Assembly (NCBI RefSeq): GCF_900102525.1
Contig: NZ_FNBZ01000001.1
Span: 1,149,277-1,213,276, forward strand
DNA from: Allobosea robiniae
GTDB lineage: Bacteria > Pseudomonadota > Alphaproteobacteria > Rhizobiales > Beijerinckiaceae
Length of the DNA stretch: 64,000 nt
Reading direction: 5' to 3'
This document shows, one piece after another, positions 44,987 through 53,677 of the stretch; the stretch's first letter is position 1, and every line of letters starts with the position of its first letter. Both the position numbers and the translations under genes were made by a program. The notes beneath the pieces were generated by a model. It was not told where the DNA came from. It saw only the letters and a program-made list of their open reading frames with translations, and did no database searches.

Positions 44987-45064
44987 CGAAACTCGCATCG
45001 AATGCGTCGGAAAGCTTTCGTTTCGCGCGCGAATGCGGTAGTTGCGCGGCGACAGAATTCGCAT

Positions 45065-45115
45065 AGAGCATCGCGCGAAAAAGTGGGAACCGGTTTTTCG
45101 CGATAGCGATGCTCT
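45065..45115. repeat. rhizobial-type intergenic palindrome, copy A
   Basis: AGAGCATCGC...GCGATGCTCT arms enclose a GAAAAAGTGGGAACCGGTTTTTC core, giving an imperfect palindrome of about 51 bases between epmA and efp. On the opposite strand it aligns with the element at 56639-56687. I recall palindromes with this ...AAACCGG...CCACTTTT... core as abundant in Hyphomicrobiales genomes. Confidence 0.75.
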
Positions 45116-45162
45116 GAATTTCAGATTTGCGCGACAACGCTGCGCACCAGAAGGACATTCAC

Positions 45163-45732
45163 GTGGTCAAGGTCATCGCCTCTTCTGTCCGCAAGGGCAA
45201 CGTCCTCGAGCTCGACGGGCATCTCTGCACCGTCATCTCGGCCGAGAGCTTCTTCCCGGGCAAGGGCACGCCGACGACGCAGATCGACATGCGCCGCATC
45301 TCCGACGGCACCAAGATGACCCAGCGCTACAAGACGACCGAGCAGGTCGAACGCGCCTATGTCGAGGACCGCGACTTCACCTATCTCTACCAGGACGGCG
45401 AGCAGTACGTCTTCATGAACCCGGAGACCTACGACCAGATCCCGGTCGACAAGGACGTGATCGGCGACGCCGCTCCCTATCTCCAGGAGAACATGAAGGT
45501 CTCGCTCTCGGTGTTCGAGGACAAGGCCGTCGCGATCGAACTGCCGCAGCGCGTCACGCTCGAAGTCGTCGAGACCGAGCCGGTGACCAAGGGCCAGACG
45601 GCCTCCTCCTCCTACAAGCCGGCGATCCTCTCGAACGGCGTGCGCAGCGCCGTGCCACCGCATGTCGGCATCGGCACCCGCGTCGTCGTGATGACGGCCG
45701 ACGGCTCCTATGTCGAGCGCGCGAAGGATTGA
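45163..45732 (+). CDS. efp: translation elongation factor P
   Basis: A 189-residue EF-P starting at a GTG (45163) with GAAGGA at 45150-45155, giving the normal family length; the frame extends upstream to 45127. Domain I includes [13 protein letters not shown] and the modification loop [13 protein letters not shown], in which K34 is the lysine that EpmA modifies. Domains II and III follow, ending [16 protein letters not shown]. It prevents stalling at polyproline. The gene is divergent from epmA/epmB, so the substrate and its modifying enzymes are together. Confidence 0.97.
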   Translation: MVKVIASSVRKGNVLELDGHLCTVISAESFFPGKGTPTTQIDMRRISDGTKMTQRYKTTEQVERAYVEDRDFTYLYQDGEQYVFMNPETYDQIPVDKDVIGDAAPYLQENMKVSLSVFEDKAVAIELPQRVTLEVVETEPVTKGQTASSSYKPAILSNGVRSAVPPHVGIGTRVVVMTADGSYVERAKD

Positions 45733-45782
45733 TCTGCTGGCGCAGAGCGCCGCAGAAAATTCTCCTCTATAGCTTTTCGCAG

Positions 45783-45810
45783 CGGGCCCTTTCCGGGCCC
45801 GTTGTCGTTT
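45783..45810 (+). terminator. probable Rho-independent terminator after efp
   Basis: CGGGCCC-TTTCC-GGGCCCG forms a 7-base GC stem at 45783-45801, followed by TTGTCGTTT, about 50 bases after the efp stop. The T-tract is interrupted, so termination may be partial. It sits 21 bases upstream of the next gene's start. Confidence 0.6.
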
Positions 45811-45821
45811 CCGAGGACATC

Positions 45822-46340
45822 ATGACGCTCACAGTCAAGGCCGCCGCCCTTTCCGGCTTCGTGCAGACGCTCAAGGCGCTCGACGCCATTCTCGACAAGG
45901 CCGTGCAACAGGCCGAGACCCGCAAGATCCAGCCGGAGGTGCTGCTGAGCGCCCGCCTCGCGCCGGACATGCTGGCCTTCACCCGCCAGATCCAGCTCTG
46001 CTGCGACTTCGCCAAGAACGCGGTCGCCCGCCTTTCGGGCGGCGAGAACCCGCGCTTCCCGGACGAGGAAAAGAGCTTCCCGGAGCTGAAGGAGCGCATC
46101 GCCAAGACGCTGGCCTTCGTTGCAGCCGCCGACAGCGCGACACTCGATGCCGGGCTTGCCCGCGAGGTCACCTTCCCGCGCGGCCCCTCGGCGACCGTGA
46201 CGATGACCGGGGAGGCTTATCTCACCCGCTTCGCCATCCCGAACTTCTATTTCCACGCCACGACGGCCTACGACATCCTGCGCCAGAACGGCTTCCAGAT
46301 CGGCAAGCAGGACTTCCTGCTCGGCGTCTTCGACGCCTGA
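45822..46340 (+). CDS. DUF1993 protein
   Basis: A 172-residue protein of the DUF1993 family (DinB-like four-helix fold). The frame is open from 45042 but the ATG at 45822 (MTLTVKAAALSGF) gives the family length. The segments LAPDMLAFTRQIQLCCDFAKNAVARLSG and PNFYFHATTAYDILRQNG are characteristic, and the final FLLG is common to the family. Function unknown. The upstream terminator separates it from efp. Confidence 0.85.
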   Translation: MTLTVKAAALSGFVQTLKALDAILDKAVQQAETRKIQPEVLLSARLAPDMLAFTRQIQLCCDFAKNAVARLSGGENPRFPDEEKSFPELKERIAKTLAFVAAADSATLDAGLAREVTFPRGPSATVTMTGEAYLTRFAIPNFYFHATTAYDILRQNGFQIGKQDFLLGVFDA

Positions 46341-46356
46341 GGCCAGCCTTCCTGAC

Positions 46357-46836
46357 ATGAGCCCGATGCCGGCCATCACGATCGAACGCCCCTCTCCCCG
46401 GGATGCCGGGGAGATCGCCGCGCTCTATCTGGCGTCGCGCGCGGAGGCCCTGCCCTGGCTGCGCCGTGTCCATAGCGACGACGAGGTCAGGGGCTGGATC
46501 AAGCATGTCAGGCTTGTCAGCGGCGAGAGCTGGGTCGCGCGGGAGGCCGGGCGCATCCTCGGCTTTCTCTGCCTCGACGGCGAGGATCTCGACCAGCTCT
46601 ACCTGCTGCCGGGCCAGTTCCGGCGCGGCATCGGCTCGCTGCTTCTCGCCAAGGCGAAGGAGCTGAGCCCGGAGCGGCTCCACCTGTTTACCTTCCAGCG
46701 GAACATGGCTGCGCGGGCCTTCTACGAGCGCCACGGCTTCCGCCTCGTCGACCTCAACGACGGCGAGCGCAACGAGGAAGGCGAGCCGGACGCGCTTTAC
46801 GAGTGGCGCCGATCTTTTTCGACCGGGGACTTGTAA
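46357..46836 (+). CDS. GNAT family N-acetyltransferase
   Basis: A 159-residue GNAT protein. The acetyl-CoA-binding loop is QFRRGIGSLLLAKAKEL (motif A), and FYERHGFRLVDL is the C-terminal strand typical of the fold. It starts 16 bases after the DUF1993 gene and probably is cotranscribed. The acceptor is unknown; small-molecule, antibiotic and protein acetylation are all possible. Confidence 0.9.
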   Translation: MSPMPAITIERPSPRDAGEIAALYLASRAEALPWLRRVHSDDEVRGWIKHVRLVSGESWVAREAGRILGFLCLDGEDLDQLYLLPGQFRRGIGSLLLAKAKELSPERLHLFTFQRNMAARAFYERHGFRLVDLNDGERNEEGEPDALYEWRRSFSTGDL

Positions 46837-47059
46837 TCGGGAAGCGCCCTTCCCATCTTGGGATCACGGCGATGTCGAGAGCGTTCCACAGCTCTCCAGC
46901 GCCGTTGAAGACGGCCATGAGCCGAACGTTTGACGCCGGATGTACGCGCACCCGTTCAGGACATGGCCGTTGGTTCATTCCGAGGCCCGTAGCGGACATC
47001 CGCTGCGGGTCTTTTCGTTTCCACCTTCCGCCTTGGCGAGCACGGTGCTCAGGACGCAG

Positions 47060-47082
47060 ATGCTCGCCACAAGGGCGAGCAT
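47060..47082. repeat. palindromic hairpin, ATGCTCG family copy 3
   Basis: ATGCTCGCC-ACAAG-GGCGAGCAT is a perfect 9-base stem. It sits in the 263-base gap between two convergent genes (GNAT and MBL hydrolase), where it could serve as a transcript end for both. The rest of that gap holds nothing I can support. Confidence 0.72.
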
Positions 47083-47099
47083 GACGCCATGGCTTTCTC

Positions 47100-47750
47100 T
47101 CAACCCTGCAAGAACGGATTATTCTGTCGCTCTTCGCCGAGCGTGCTGGCCGGGCCGTGGCCTGGCAGGAACTGGACGTCGTCCCCGAGCGACAGGAGCT
47201 TCGTCTTGATCCCCGAGATCAGCGCCTCATGGTCGCCATAGGGGAAATCGGTGCGGCCGACGGAGCCGGCAAAGACGGTGTCGCCCGCCAGCAGGAAACG
47301 CAGATCCTTCTGGAAGAAGGTGACATGGCCCGGCGAATGGCCCGGCACATGTGCGACCGCGAAGGTCAGGTCGCCGAGAGAAACCGTATCGCCCTCCTTC
47401 AGCCAGCGCGTCGGCACGACCGCCTTCATGCCGGGGATGTCGAAGCGCAGCCCCTGTTCCGGCAAGGCCTCGAGCAGGGGCTTGTCGCCCTCATGCGGCC
47501 CGATCACCGGGATCGACAGCGCCTCGGCCAGCTCTGTCGCGCCGCCGGCATGATCGAGATGGCCGTGCGTCAGCCAGATCGCGACCGGGGTGACGCCGAG
47601 CTCCTTCAGGGCGCCCAGAAGCTTCGGAACATCGCCGCCGGGATCGACGATGGCCGCCTCGTTTGATTTGGGCTCCCAGACGATCGAGCAATTCTGCTGG
47701 AACGGCGTCACCGGCACGACGGCGATCTGGAGCGGCGGCTGGTCGGTCAT
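47100..47750 (-). CDS. MBL-fold metallo-hydrolase, glyoxalase II-like
   Basis: A 216-residue metallo-beta-lactamase-fold protein. The zinc motif LTHGHLDHAGG, then VPGHSPGHVTFF and the later LLAGDTVFAGSVGRTDFP are the standard set for YcbL/glyoxalase II-like hydrolases. The opening FQQNCSIVWEPKSNEAAIVDPGG matches this group. It could hydrolyse lactoylglutathione or another thioester; persulfide dioxygenase is less likely because of the shorter length. It is downstream of the small secreted protein gene. Confidence 0.92.
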   Translation of the reverse strand: MTDQPPLQIAVVPVTPFQQNCSIVWEPKSNEAAIVDPGGDVPKLLGALKELGVTPVAIWLTHGHLDHAGGATELAEALSIPVIGPHEGDKPLLEALPEQGLRFDIPGMKAVVPTRWLKEGDTVSLGDLTFAVAHVPGHSPGHVTFFQKDLRFLLAGDTVFAGSVGRTDFPYGDHEALISGIKTKLLSLGDDVQFLPGHGPASTLGEERQNNPFLQG

Positions 47751-47780
47751 GGGAGGCCTTTCGATGGTCGCAGAAGGCTT

Positions 47781-48104
47781 TTACCGCCCGCCGCAGCGAC
47801 TGGCGATGAGCGCGCGGTAATTCACCAGCTCGGAATCCATCTCGGCGACATTGCGCGCGCGTTCTGCCCCGCCCTGACAGGCGGCGAAGACCGAGCGGGC
47901 CTTCTGGAGATAGATGACATGCTCGCGGAAGGTCCGGCACTGCGTCGCCTGGTCGGCGCTCGCCACACCTGCAAGCCGCGTCTGCTGCTGGCGGAAGCCG
48001 GCCTCGTTCTGGAAGAGATCGCGCGAGCAGGTCGCCGGGCGCGGCTGCTGGGCCAACGCGGGAGCAGCCAGCAAAAGCGCCGCAACGGCCAGGACCAGCC
48101 TCAT
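47781..48104 (-). CDS. small secreted protein, unknown function
   Basis: A 107-residue protein with a clear signal peptide ([20 protein letters not shown]). The mature part has four cysteines ([31 protein letters not shown]), suggesting two disulfides in the periplasm. The start codon overlaps the fumarase stop (ATGA), so it is translated from the fumarase transcript. I do not recognise the family; similar short cysteine-containing periplasmic proteins occur beside many genes in this order. Confidence 0.8.
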   Translation of the reverse strand: MRLVLAVAALLLAAPALAQQPRPATCSRDLFQNEAGFRQQQTRLAGVASADQATQCRTFREHVIYLQKARSVFAACQGGAERARNVAEMDSELVNYRALIASRCGGR

Positions 48105-49717
48105 CCGAGGTTCAGCTCCTTGAAGAAGTCGTTGCCCTTGTCGTCGATGACGATGAAGGCCGGGAAATCCTCGACCTCGATCCGCCAGACCGCCTCCATG
48201 CCGAGCTCCTGATATTCGAGCACCTCGACCTTGCGGATGCAGTCCTGCGCAAGGCGCGCCGCCGGGCCGCCGATCGAGCCGAGATAGAAGCCGCCATGGG
48301 CCTTGCAGGCCTCCCGCACGGAGGCCGAGCGGTTGCCCTTGGCGAGCATCACCATCGAGCCGCCGAAGGATTGGAACTGGTCGACGAAGGAATCCATCCG
48401 GCCGGCCGTGGTCGGGCCGAAGGAGCCCGAGGCGAAGCCTTCCGGCGTCTTGGCCGGGCCGGCGTAATAGACCGGGTGGTTCTTGAAATAGTCGGGCATG
48501 CCCTCGCCGCGCTCCAGCCGCTCGCGGATCTTGGCATGGGCGAGATCGCGCGCGACGACGATCGTGCCGGTCAGCGACAGGCGCGTCTTGACCGGGTGCT
48601 TCGAGAGCGTCGCGAGAATCGCGCTCATCGGCTGGTTGAGGTCGACCTTGACGACATCGCCGCCGAGCGAGGCGTCCTCGACCTCCGGCAGGTACTTGGA
48701 CGGATCGGTCTCCAGCGCCTCCAGGAAGATGCCATCCTTGGTGATCTTGCCCTTGGCCTGGCGATCGGCCGAGCAGGAGACGCCGAGCCCGATCGGCAGC
48801 GAGGCGCCGTGGCGCGGCAGGCGGATGACGCGCACGTCATGGCAGAAATACTTGCCGCCGAACTGCGCGCCGACGCCGAGCGCCTGCGTCATCTTGTGGA
48901 CCTCCTCCTCCATCTCGATGTCGCGGAAGGCATGGCCCGAGGGCGACCCCTTCGTCGGCAGCGCGTCGAGATATTTGGTCGAGGCCAGCTTCACCGTCTT
49001 GAGATTCTGCTCGGCCGAGGTGCCGCCGATGACGATGGCGAGGTGGTAGGGCGGGCAGGCGGCAGTTCCGAGCGTCAGGATCTTCTCCTTCAGGAACGCC
49101 ATCATGCGGTCCTTGGTCAGGAGCGAGGGCGTCGCCTGGTAGAGGAAGGTCTTGTTGGCCGAGCCGCCGCCCTTGCAGACGAAGAGGAATTTGTAGGCGT
49201 CCTCACCCTCGGCGTAGATGTCGATCTGCGCCGGCAGGTTGGTCGCCGTGTTCTTCTCCTCGAACATCGAGAGCGGCGCGAGCTGGGAATAGCGCAGGTT
49301 GCGCTTGAAATAGGCATCCGCCACGCCCTCGCCGAGCGCCGCCTCGTCGTCGCCATCGGTCCAGACCTTGCGGCCCTTCTTGCCCATGACGATCGCGGTG
49401 CCGGTGTCCTGGCACATCGGCAGCACGCCGCCGGCCGCGATATTGGCGTTCTTCAGCAGATCATAGGCGACGAACTTGTCGTTCGAGGTCGCCTCGGGAT
49501 CGTCGAGGATCTTGCCGAGCTGGGCGAGGTGACCGGGACGCAGCAGGTGGTTGATGTCGATGAAGGCCTGTTCGGAGAGCTGGCGAATCGCTTCGCGCGA
49601 GACGTTCAGGACCTCGCGGTCGCCGATCTTCTCGACGCTGACGCCTTCGCTGCCGAGCTTGCGATAAGGCGTGGTGTCCTCGCCCAGCGGGAAGAGATCG
49701 ACATGCGTATAGGCCAT
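48101..49717 (-). CDS. fumarate hydratase class I (iron-sulfur)
   Basis: A 538-residue fumarase of the FumA/FumB type. The frame opens at 49744, and I take the ATG at 49717 ([10 protein letters not shown]). The N-terminal tartrate-dehydratase-like alpha part ([20 protein letters not shown], with a cluster cysteine) and the C-terminal beta part ([30 protein letters not shown]) are fused, as in the single-chain class I enzymes. It hydrates fumarate in the TCA cycle using an oxygen-sensitive 4Fe-4S cluster. The stop overlaps a small secreted protein gene. Confidence 0.95.
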   Translation of the reverse strand: MAYTHVDLFPLGEDTTPYRKLGSEGVSVEKIGDREVLNVSREAIRQLSEQAFIDINHLLRPGHLAQLGKILDDPEATSNDKFVAYDLLKNANIAAGGVLPMCQDTGTAIVMGKKGRKVWTDGDDEAALGEGVADAYFKRNLRYSQLAPLSMFEEKNTATNLPAQIDIYAEGEDAYKFLFVCKGGGSANKTFLYQATPSLLTKDRMMAFLKEKILTLGTAACPPYHLAIVIGGTSAEQNLKTVKLASTKYLDALPTKGSPSGHAFRDIEMEEEVHKMTQALGVGAQFGGKYFCHDVRVIRLPRHGASLPIGLGVSCSADRQAKGKITKDGIFLEALETDPSKYLPEVEDASLGGDVVKVDLNQPMSAILATLSKHPVKTRLSLTGTIVVARDLAHAKIRERLERGEGMPDYFKNHPVYYAGPAKTPEGFASGSFGPTTAGRMDSFVDQFQSFGGSMVMLAKGNRSASVREACKAHGGFYLGSIGGPAARLAQDCIRKVEVLEYQELGMEAVWRIEVEDFPAFIVIDDKGNDFFKELNLG

Positions 49718-49836
49718 GGCCAGCGGCTCCGAAACAGGGTGCACCGCGATCAGGACATGGAAGACGCGGTAACGATCCAGCCGGCGTCATAGCCCGTCGG
49801 CCGGCATCGTCCAAGCAGTCTTTAATGCGTTTAAGC

Positions 49837-50298
49837 CTAGGCCGCCTGCGCGGCTGATTCGGCGAGGATCGCGTAGATCGCGGCGGGGTCGCGGACCTTG
49901 CGGACCTGTTCCAGAACGGTCTGGTTACGCAGCACGCGCGCCACACGGGCGAGCGCCTTGAGATGATCGGCGCCGGCACCTTCAGGCGCGATCAGCACGA
50001 AGATGATGTCGACGGGCTGACCGTCGAGCGCGTCGAAATCGATCGGCTTCTCGGTGCGGGCGAAGAGCCCGACGAGGCGATCGATCGCCGGCATGCGGCC
50101 ATGCGGGATCGCGATGCCATCGCCGATACCGGTGGAGCCGAGCCGCTCGCGCTGGAGCAGAGCTTCGAAAAGCTCGCGGTCCGGCAGGCCCGTCAGCGAG
50201 GCGGCATGCTGGGCAAGCTCCTGCAGAGCCTGCTTCTTGCCGTTGGCCCGCAGCGGCGAGATCACCGCTGCTGGGCTCAGAAGATCGGTCAGCGTCAT
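49837..50298 (-). CDS. ptsN: PTS IIA-like nitrogen regulatory protein PtsN
   Basis: A 153-residue EIIA-Ntr protein. ATG at 50298 (MTLTDLLSP) gives the usual start; an ATG at 50310 is the alternative. The phosphorylated histidine lies in GIAIPHGRM, and IDFDALDGQPVDIIFVLIAPEGAGADHLKALARVARVL is the typical core. It takes phosphate from the PTS-Ntr relay (PtsP, NPr) and regulates potassium and nitrogen metabolism. It lies downstream of hpf and rpoN, the conserved arrangement in proteobacteria. Other PTS-Ntr components are not in the window. Confidence 0.95.
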   Translation of the reverse strand: MTLTDLLSPAAVISPLRANGKKQALQELAQHAASLTGLPDRELFEALLQRERLGSTGIGDGIAIPHGRMPAIDRLVGLFARTEKPIDFDALDGQPVDIIFVLIAPEGAGADHLKALARVARVLRNQTVLEQVRKVRDPAAIYAILAESAAQAA

Positions 50299-50383
50299 TC
50301 GCCCGTCCATGCATGTCCCGTGCCGGTCGAAAAGCCGGCGGCACGGGTCAGGTTCGACGGCCGGAGCGGATCGCCCGCCGGCC

Positions 50384-50968
50384 TCAGGACAACGATGCCG
50401 GCGGGTCGATCCAGCCGATATTGCCGTCGCGGCGGCGGTATACGACGTTCATGCGGCCATTGCCAGCGTGGCGGAAGATGACGACCGGCGCGCCCGTCAG
50501 GTCAAGCTCCGCGACAGCGTCGCTTACCGTCCTGATATGCAGGGATTTGGTCGATTCCGCGACGATCACCGGGTTATCGCCGGCTGAAGCCCCATCGATT
50601 CCCTCGATATCCTCATCGGGAGCCGCGATCACGTAGCTGGGGATTTCGATGCCGACGTCGCGGCCATTGCCCGCCGAACGATCCTTCAGCCGACGCTTGT
50701 AGCGTCGCAGCCGCTTCTCGATGCGCTCGGCCATCTTGTCGAGGCTGGCATAGGGATCATGGGCAGTGGCAGAGGCTTCCAGCGTGATTCCCGAGGAGAG
50801 GTGCAGGACACCGTCGGTCCGGAAGGCGGAGCCGTCCTTGTCCACCGTGACGTGGCCCTGGTAGCCACCCTCGTAATATTTGCTGACCGCCGCAGCGACC
50901 CGCTCCTCGGCCTGGCCGCGCAGGGCCTCGCCGACATCGAGATTCTTGCCGGAGATTCGCAAGCTCAT
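50384..50968 (-). CDS. hpf: ribosome hibernation-promoting factor, long form
   Basis: A 194-residue HPF. The N-terminal ribosome-binding domain (MSLRISGKNLDVGEALR, then GHVTVDKDGSAFRTDGVLHL and KMAERIEKRLRRYKRRLKD) is followed by the C-terminal dimerisation domain from about residue 135 (HIRTVSDAVAELDLTGAPVVIFRHAGNG, NVVYRRRDGNIGWIDP). It dimerises 70S ribosomes in stationary phase. It is located between rpoN and ptsN, the usual context for the yhbH/raiA-type gene in this group. Confidence 0.95.
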   Translation of the reverse strand: MSLRISGKNLDVGEALRGQAEERVAAAVSKYYEGGYQGHVTVDKDGSAFRTDGVLHLSSGITLEASATAHDPYASLDKMAERIEKRLRRYKRRLKDRSAGNGRDVGIEIPSYVIAAPDEDIEGIDGASAGDNPVIVAESTKSLHIRTVSDAVAELDLTGAPVVIFRHAGNGRMNVVYRRRDGNIGWIDPPASLS

Positions 50969-51104
50969 GGAGTGCTTCCCCTTGGTTTAGCCATGGCCCT
51001 GTTCGGCCATCCCTAGGAGCTAAGAACCGCGAGTCGGGGTTGTCAATGAGCCGGCGCACTCATGGCGCGCATGCGCCTGCGCTTTGGAACAAAATCGCGC
51101 GACG

Positions 51105-52628
51105 CTACCCCAGCGCCATCGCGACTTTCTCGCGCCGGCGCTCCATGGAGGACGGGATTCTGAGGGATTCGCGGTATTTCGCCACGGTGCGCCGAGCGAT
51201 ATCGATGCCGCCATCCTTGAGCCGGGTGACGATGGCATCGTCCGAAAGGACCGCCGAGGGGCTCTCGTCGTCGATCATCTGCTTGATCCGGAAGCGGACC
51301 GCCTCCGCCGAATGCGCTTCGCCGTAGCCGGTCGCGGCGATCGCGGCGGAAAAGAAGTACTTCATCTCGAAGACGCCGCGCGAGCAGGTCAGGTATTTGT
51401 TCGAGGTGACGCGCGAGACGGTCGATTCGTGCATGCCGATCGCATCGGCCACGGTCTTGAGGTTGAGCGGGCGCAGATGCTCGACGCCATGGGCAAAGAA
51501 GCCGTCCTGCTGCCGCACGATCTCGCTCGCGACCTTCAGGATCGTCCGGGCGCGCTGCTCCAGCGAGCGGGTCAGCCAGTTCGCGGTCTGCAGGCATTCG
51601 GCGATGAAAGCCTTGTCCGAATCGTTGCGGGCCGCCCGCGAGACGCGCGCATGGTAGGTCTGGTTGACCAGCAGGCGCGGCAGAGTGTCGGGGTTGAGGT
51701 CGATCAGCCAGGAACCGTCGGGCGCGGCGCGGATGAAGACATCCGGCACGACGGTCTCGGCGGCCGAGCCGCCGAAGGCGCGGCCCGGCTTGGGGTCGAG
51801 GCGGCGGATTTCGCCCACCATATCGGCGATATCCTCGTCGTCGACGCCGCAGAGGCGCTTCAGCGCGGCGAAATCGCGCTTGGCGACCAGCGGCAGATTC
51901 GCCACCAGTGCCTGCATCGCCGGGTCGAAGCGGTTGCGGTCGCGCAACTGGATGGCCAGGCATTCGGCGACGTCGCGGGCCGCGACGCCGGACGGGTCGA
52001 AACCCTGGACGACGCGCAGCACCGCCTCGACCCTGTCGATGGCGACGCCGAGGCGTTCGGCGATCTCCGCCAGCGGCTCGCCGAGATAGCCGCTATCGTC
52101 GACCGCATCGATGATATGGCGGCCGATGATGCGCTCCGCCGGCGCGATGACGGCGAGATCGAGCTGCGCGATCAGGTGATCATGCAGCGAAGCGTCCGCC
52201 GTCAGGCTGCTTTCGAAACCCTCGGGATCGCCGTCGAAGGAGCCCCCCGACGCGCCATAGGCGCCGCCGACGATCGGCAGGCTGTCGGCCCCGCCCGCCT
52301 CGCTGCGGGCCGGGGTCGGCTGCTCGTTCTGGAAAACATTGTCGAGCCCGGTGCCGAGCCTGCCCTCCATGCCCTCCTGCGTATGCAGGCTCTCGGCACG
52401 GGCGAAGCTCTCGGCATCGGCGGCGTGAGGACCATCGGCATCATCGGGCCGGGCCGGCAGGTCGTTCGCCTCGTCGCGCTCCAGCAGCGGATTGCGCTCG
52501 AGCTCGCCCTCGACGAAATTCTGAAGCTCGAGATGGGAGAGCTGCAGGAGCTTGATCGCCTGCAGCAGCTGCGGCGTCATCACCAGGGATTGTCCCTGGC
52601 GCAGCTCCATGCGCGGCATCATCGCCAT
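51105..52628 (-). CDS. rpoN: RNA polymerase sigma-54 factor
   Basis: A 507-residue sigma-54. Region I is glutamine/leucine-rich (ELRQGQSLVMTPQLLQAIKLLQLSHLELQ). A long acidic/Ala-Gly linker follows (residues about 50-125). The core-binding domain and the C-terminal DNA-binding region carry STVSRVTSNKYL and the RpoN box ARRTVAKYRESL near the end. It directs transcription from -24/-12 promoters with enhancer-binding activators. The lptB gene is upstream on the same strand, and hpf follows. I could not find a confident -24/-12 promoter in the window. Confidence 0.97.
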   Translation of the reverse strand: MAMMPRMELRQGQSLVMTPQLLQAIKLLQLSHLELQNFVEGELERNPLLERDEANDLPARPDDADGPHAADAESFARAESLHTQEGMEGRLGTGLDNVFQNEQPTPARSEAGGADSLPIVGGAYGASGGSFDGDPEGFESSLTADASLHDHLIAQLDLAVIAPAERIIGRHIIDAVDDSGYLGEPLAEIAERLGVAIDRVEAVLRVVQGFDPSGVAARDVAECLAIQLRDRNRFDPAMQALVANLPLVAKRDFAALKRLCGVDDEDIADMVGEIRRLDPKPGRAFGGSAAETVVPDVFIRAAPDGSWLIDLNPDTLPRLLVNQTYHARVSRAARNDSDKAFIAECLQTANWLTRSLEQRARTILKVASEIVRQQDGFFAHGVEHLRPLNLKTVADAIGMHESTVSRVTSNKYLTCSRGVFEMKYFFSAAIAATGYGEAHSAEAVRFRIKQMIDDESPSAVLSDDAIVTRLKDGGIDIARRTVAKYRESLRIPSSMERRREKVAMALG

Positions 52629-52785
52629 GCGCCAAAGGCCCTTCCCACTCGCGCGCCATCGGCACGCTTCTTGCTTGCGAAAAGGACACTAGCGCCGGCT
52701 CACCGCCGCGTCAAAGGCTGCACCGCGCCTGCGGACAGAGAATGATGCACCGCAACAAATCCGCAGCGAAGCGGGCCGAAGCGCC

Positions 52786-53667
52786 TCAGAGGCGGAAATC
52801 CTCGCCGAGATAGACGCGCCGGACATCCGGATTGGCGATGATCTCGGCCGGCGAGCCTTCGGTCAGGACCCGTCCCGAGTGGATGATGTAGGCGCGGTCG
52901 ACCAGACCGAGCGTCTCGCGGACATTGTGGTCGGTGATCAGCACGCCGATGCCGCGATCGGTCAACTGACGCACCAGCGCCTGGATGTCGCCGACCGCGA
53001 TCGGGTCGATGCCGGCGAAGGGCTCGTCGAGCAGGATGAAGGAGGGCTTGCCGGCCAGGGCCCGCGCGATCTCGCAGCGGCGGCGCTCGCCGCCCGAGAG
53101 CGCGATCGAGGGCGCCTTGCGCAGGCGGGCGATGGTGAATTCCTCGAGCAGCTGGTCGAGCTGGCGCTCGCGTGCCTTGCGGTCGGGCTCGACCACCTCC
53201 AACACCGAGCGGATATTGTCCTCGACCGACAGGCCGCGGAAGATCGAGGCTTCCTGCGGCAGGTAGCCGATGCCGAGGCGCGCGCGCTGGTACATCGGCA
53301 AGGCCGTGATGTCGTTGCCTTCGAGCGAGATGATGCCGGCATCGGCCGCGACCAGGCCGGTGATCATGTAGAAGATCGTCGTCTTGCCGGCGCCGTTGGG
53401 GCCGAGCAGGCCGACCGCCTCGCCCTGGCGCAGATGGAGACTTGCATCGGAGACGACGGCACGCCCGCCATAGCTCTTGCGCAGGCCGTCGACCGCGAGG
53501 ACGCCCGGTCCGCCGATCGCGGCGACCCTGGACGAGGCCTGGCGAACCTCCCCGTTGTCACGATTGCCGAAAAGACCGCGCAACCGGCCGAGGACGCCCG
53601 GTTGCTGCGGGCGTGGGGCCGGCCGCGCCGGCGCGGCCGTGGGACGAGGCGCTTCGGAAACAGTCAC
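52786..53667 (-). CDS. lptB: LPS export ABC transporter ATP-binding protein
   Basis: A 293-residue ATPase. GTG at 53667-53665 is the best start; the frame also runs into lptA. Residues about 1-50 are an extra Pro/Ala/Arg-rich N-terminal extension not present in E. coli LptB (241 residues). The ATPase has Walker A GPNGAGKTT, the LptB-typical SIFRGLSVEDNIRSVLE, signature LSGGERRR, Walker B FILLDEPFAGIDP and switch ITDHNVRETL. It energises lipopolysaccharide extraction with LptFG. It is just after lptA, with 10 bases between. Confidence 0.95.
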   Translation of the reverse strand: MTVSEAPRPTAAPARPAPRPQQPGVLGRLRGLFGNRDNGEVRQASSRVAAIGGPGVLAVDGLRKSYGGRAVVSDASLHLRQGEAVGLLGPNGAGKTTIFYMITGLVAADAGIISLEGNDITALPMYQRARLGIGYLPQEASIFRGLSVEDNIRSVLEVVEPDRKARERQLDQLLEEFTIARLRKAPSIALSGGERRRCEIARALAGKPSFILLDEPFAGIDPIAVGDIQALVRQLTDRGIGVLITDHNVRETLGLVDRAYIIHSGRVLTEGSPAEIIANPDVRRVYLGEDFRL

Positions 53668-53677
53668 TGCAGCACGA

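Noticed and set aside
51105..52628. Sigma-54 dependent promoters around the rpoN neighbourhood and elsewhere.
   Set aside because: I found scattered TGGCAC words but none followed by TTGC at the -12 spacing in an intergenic site.
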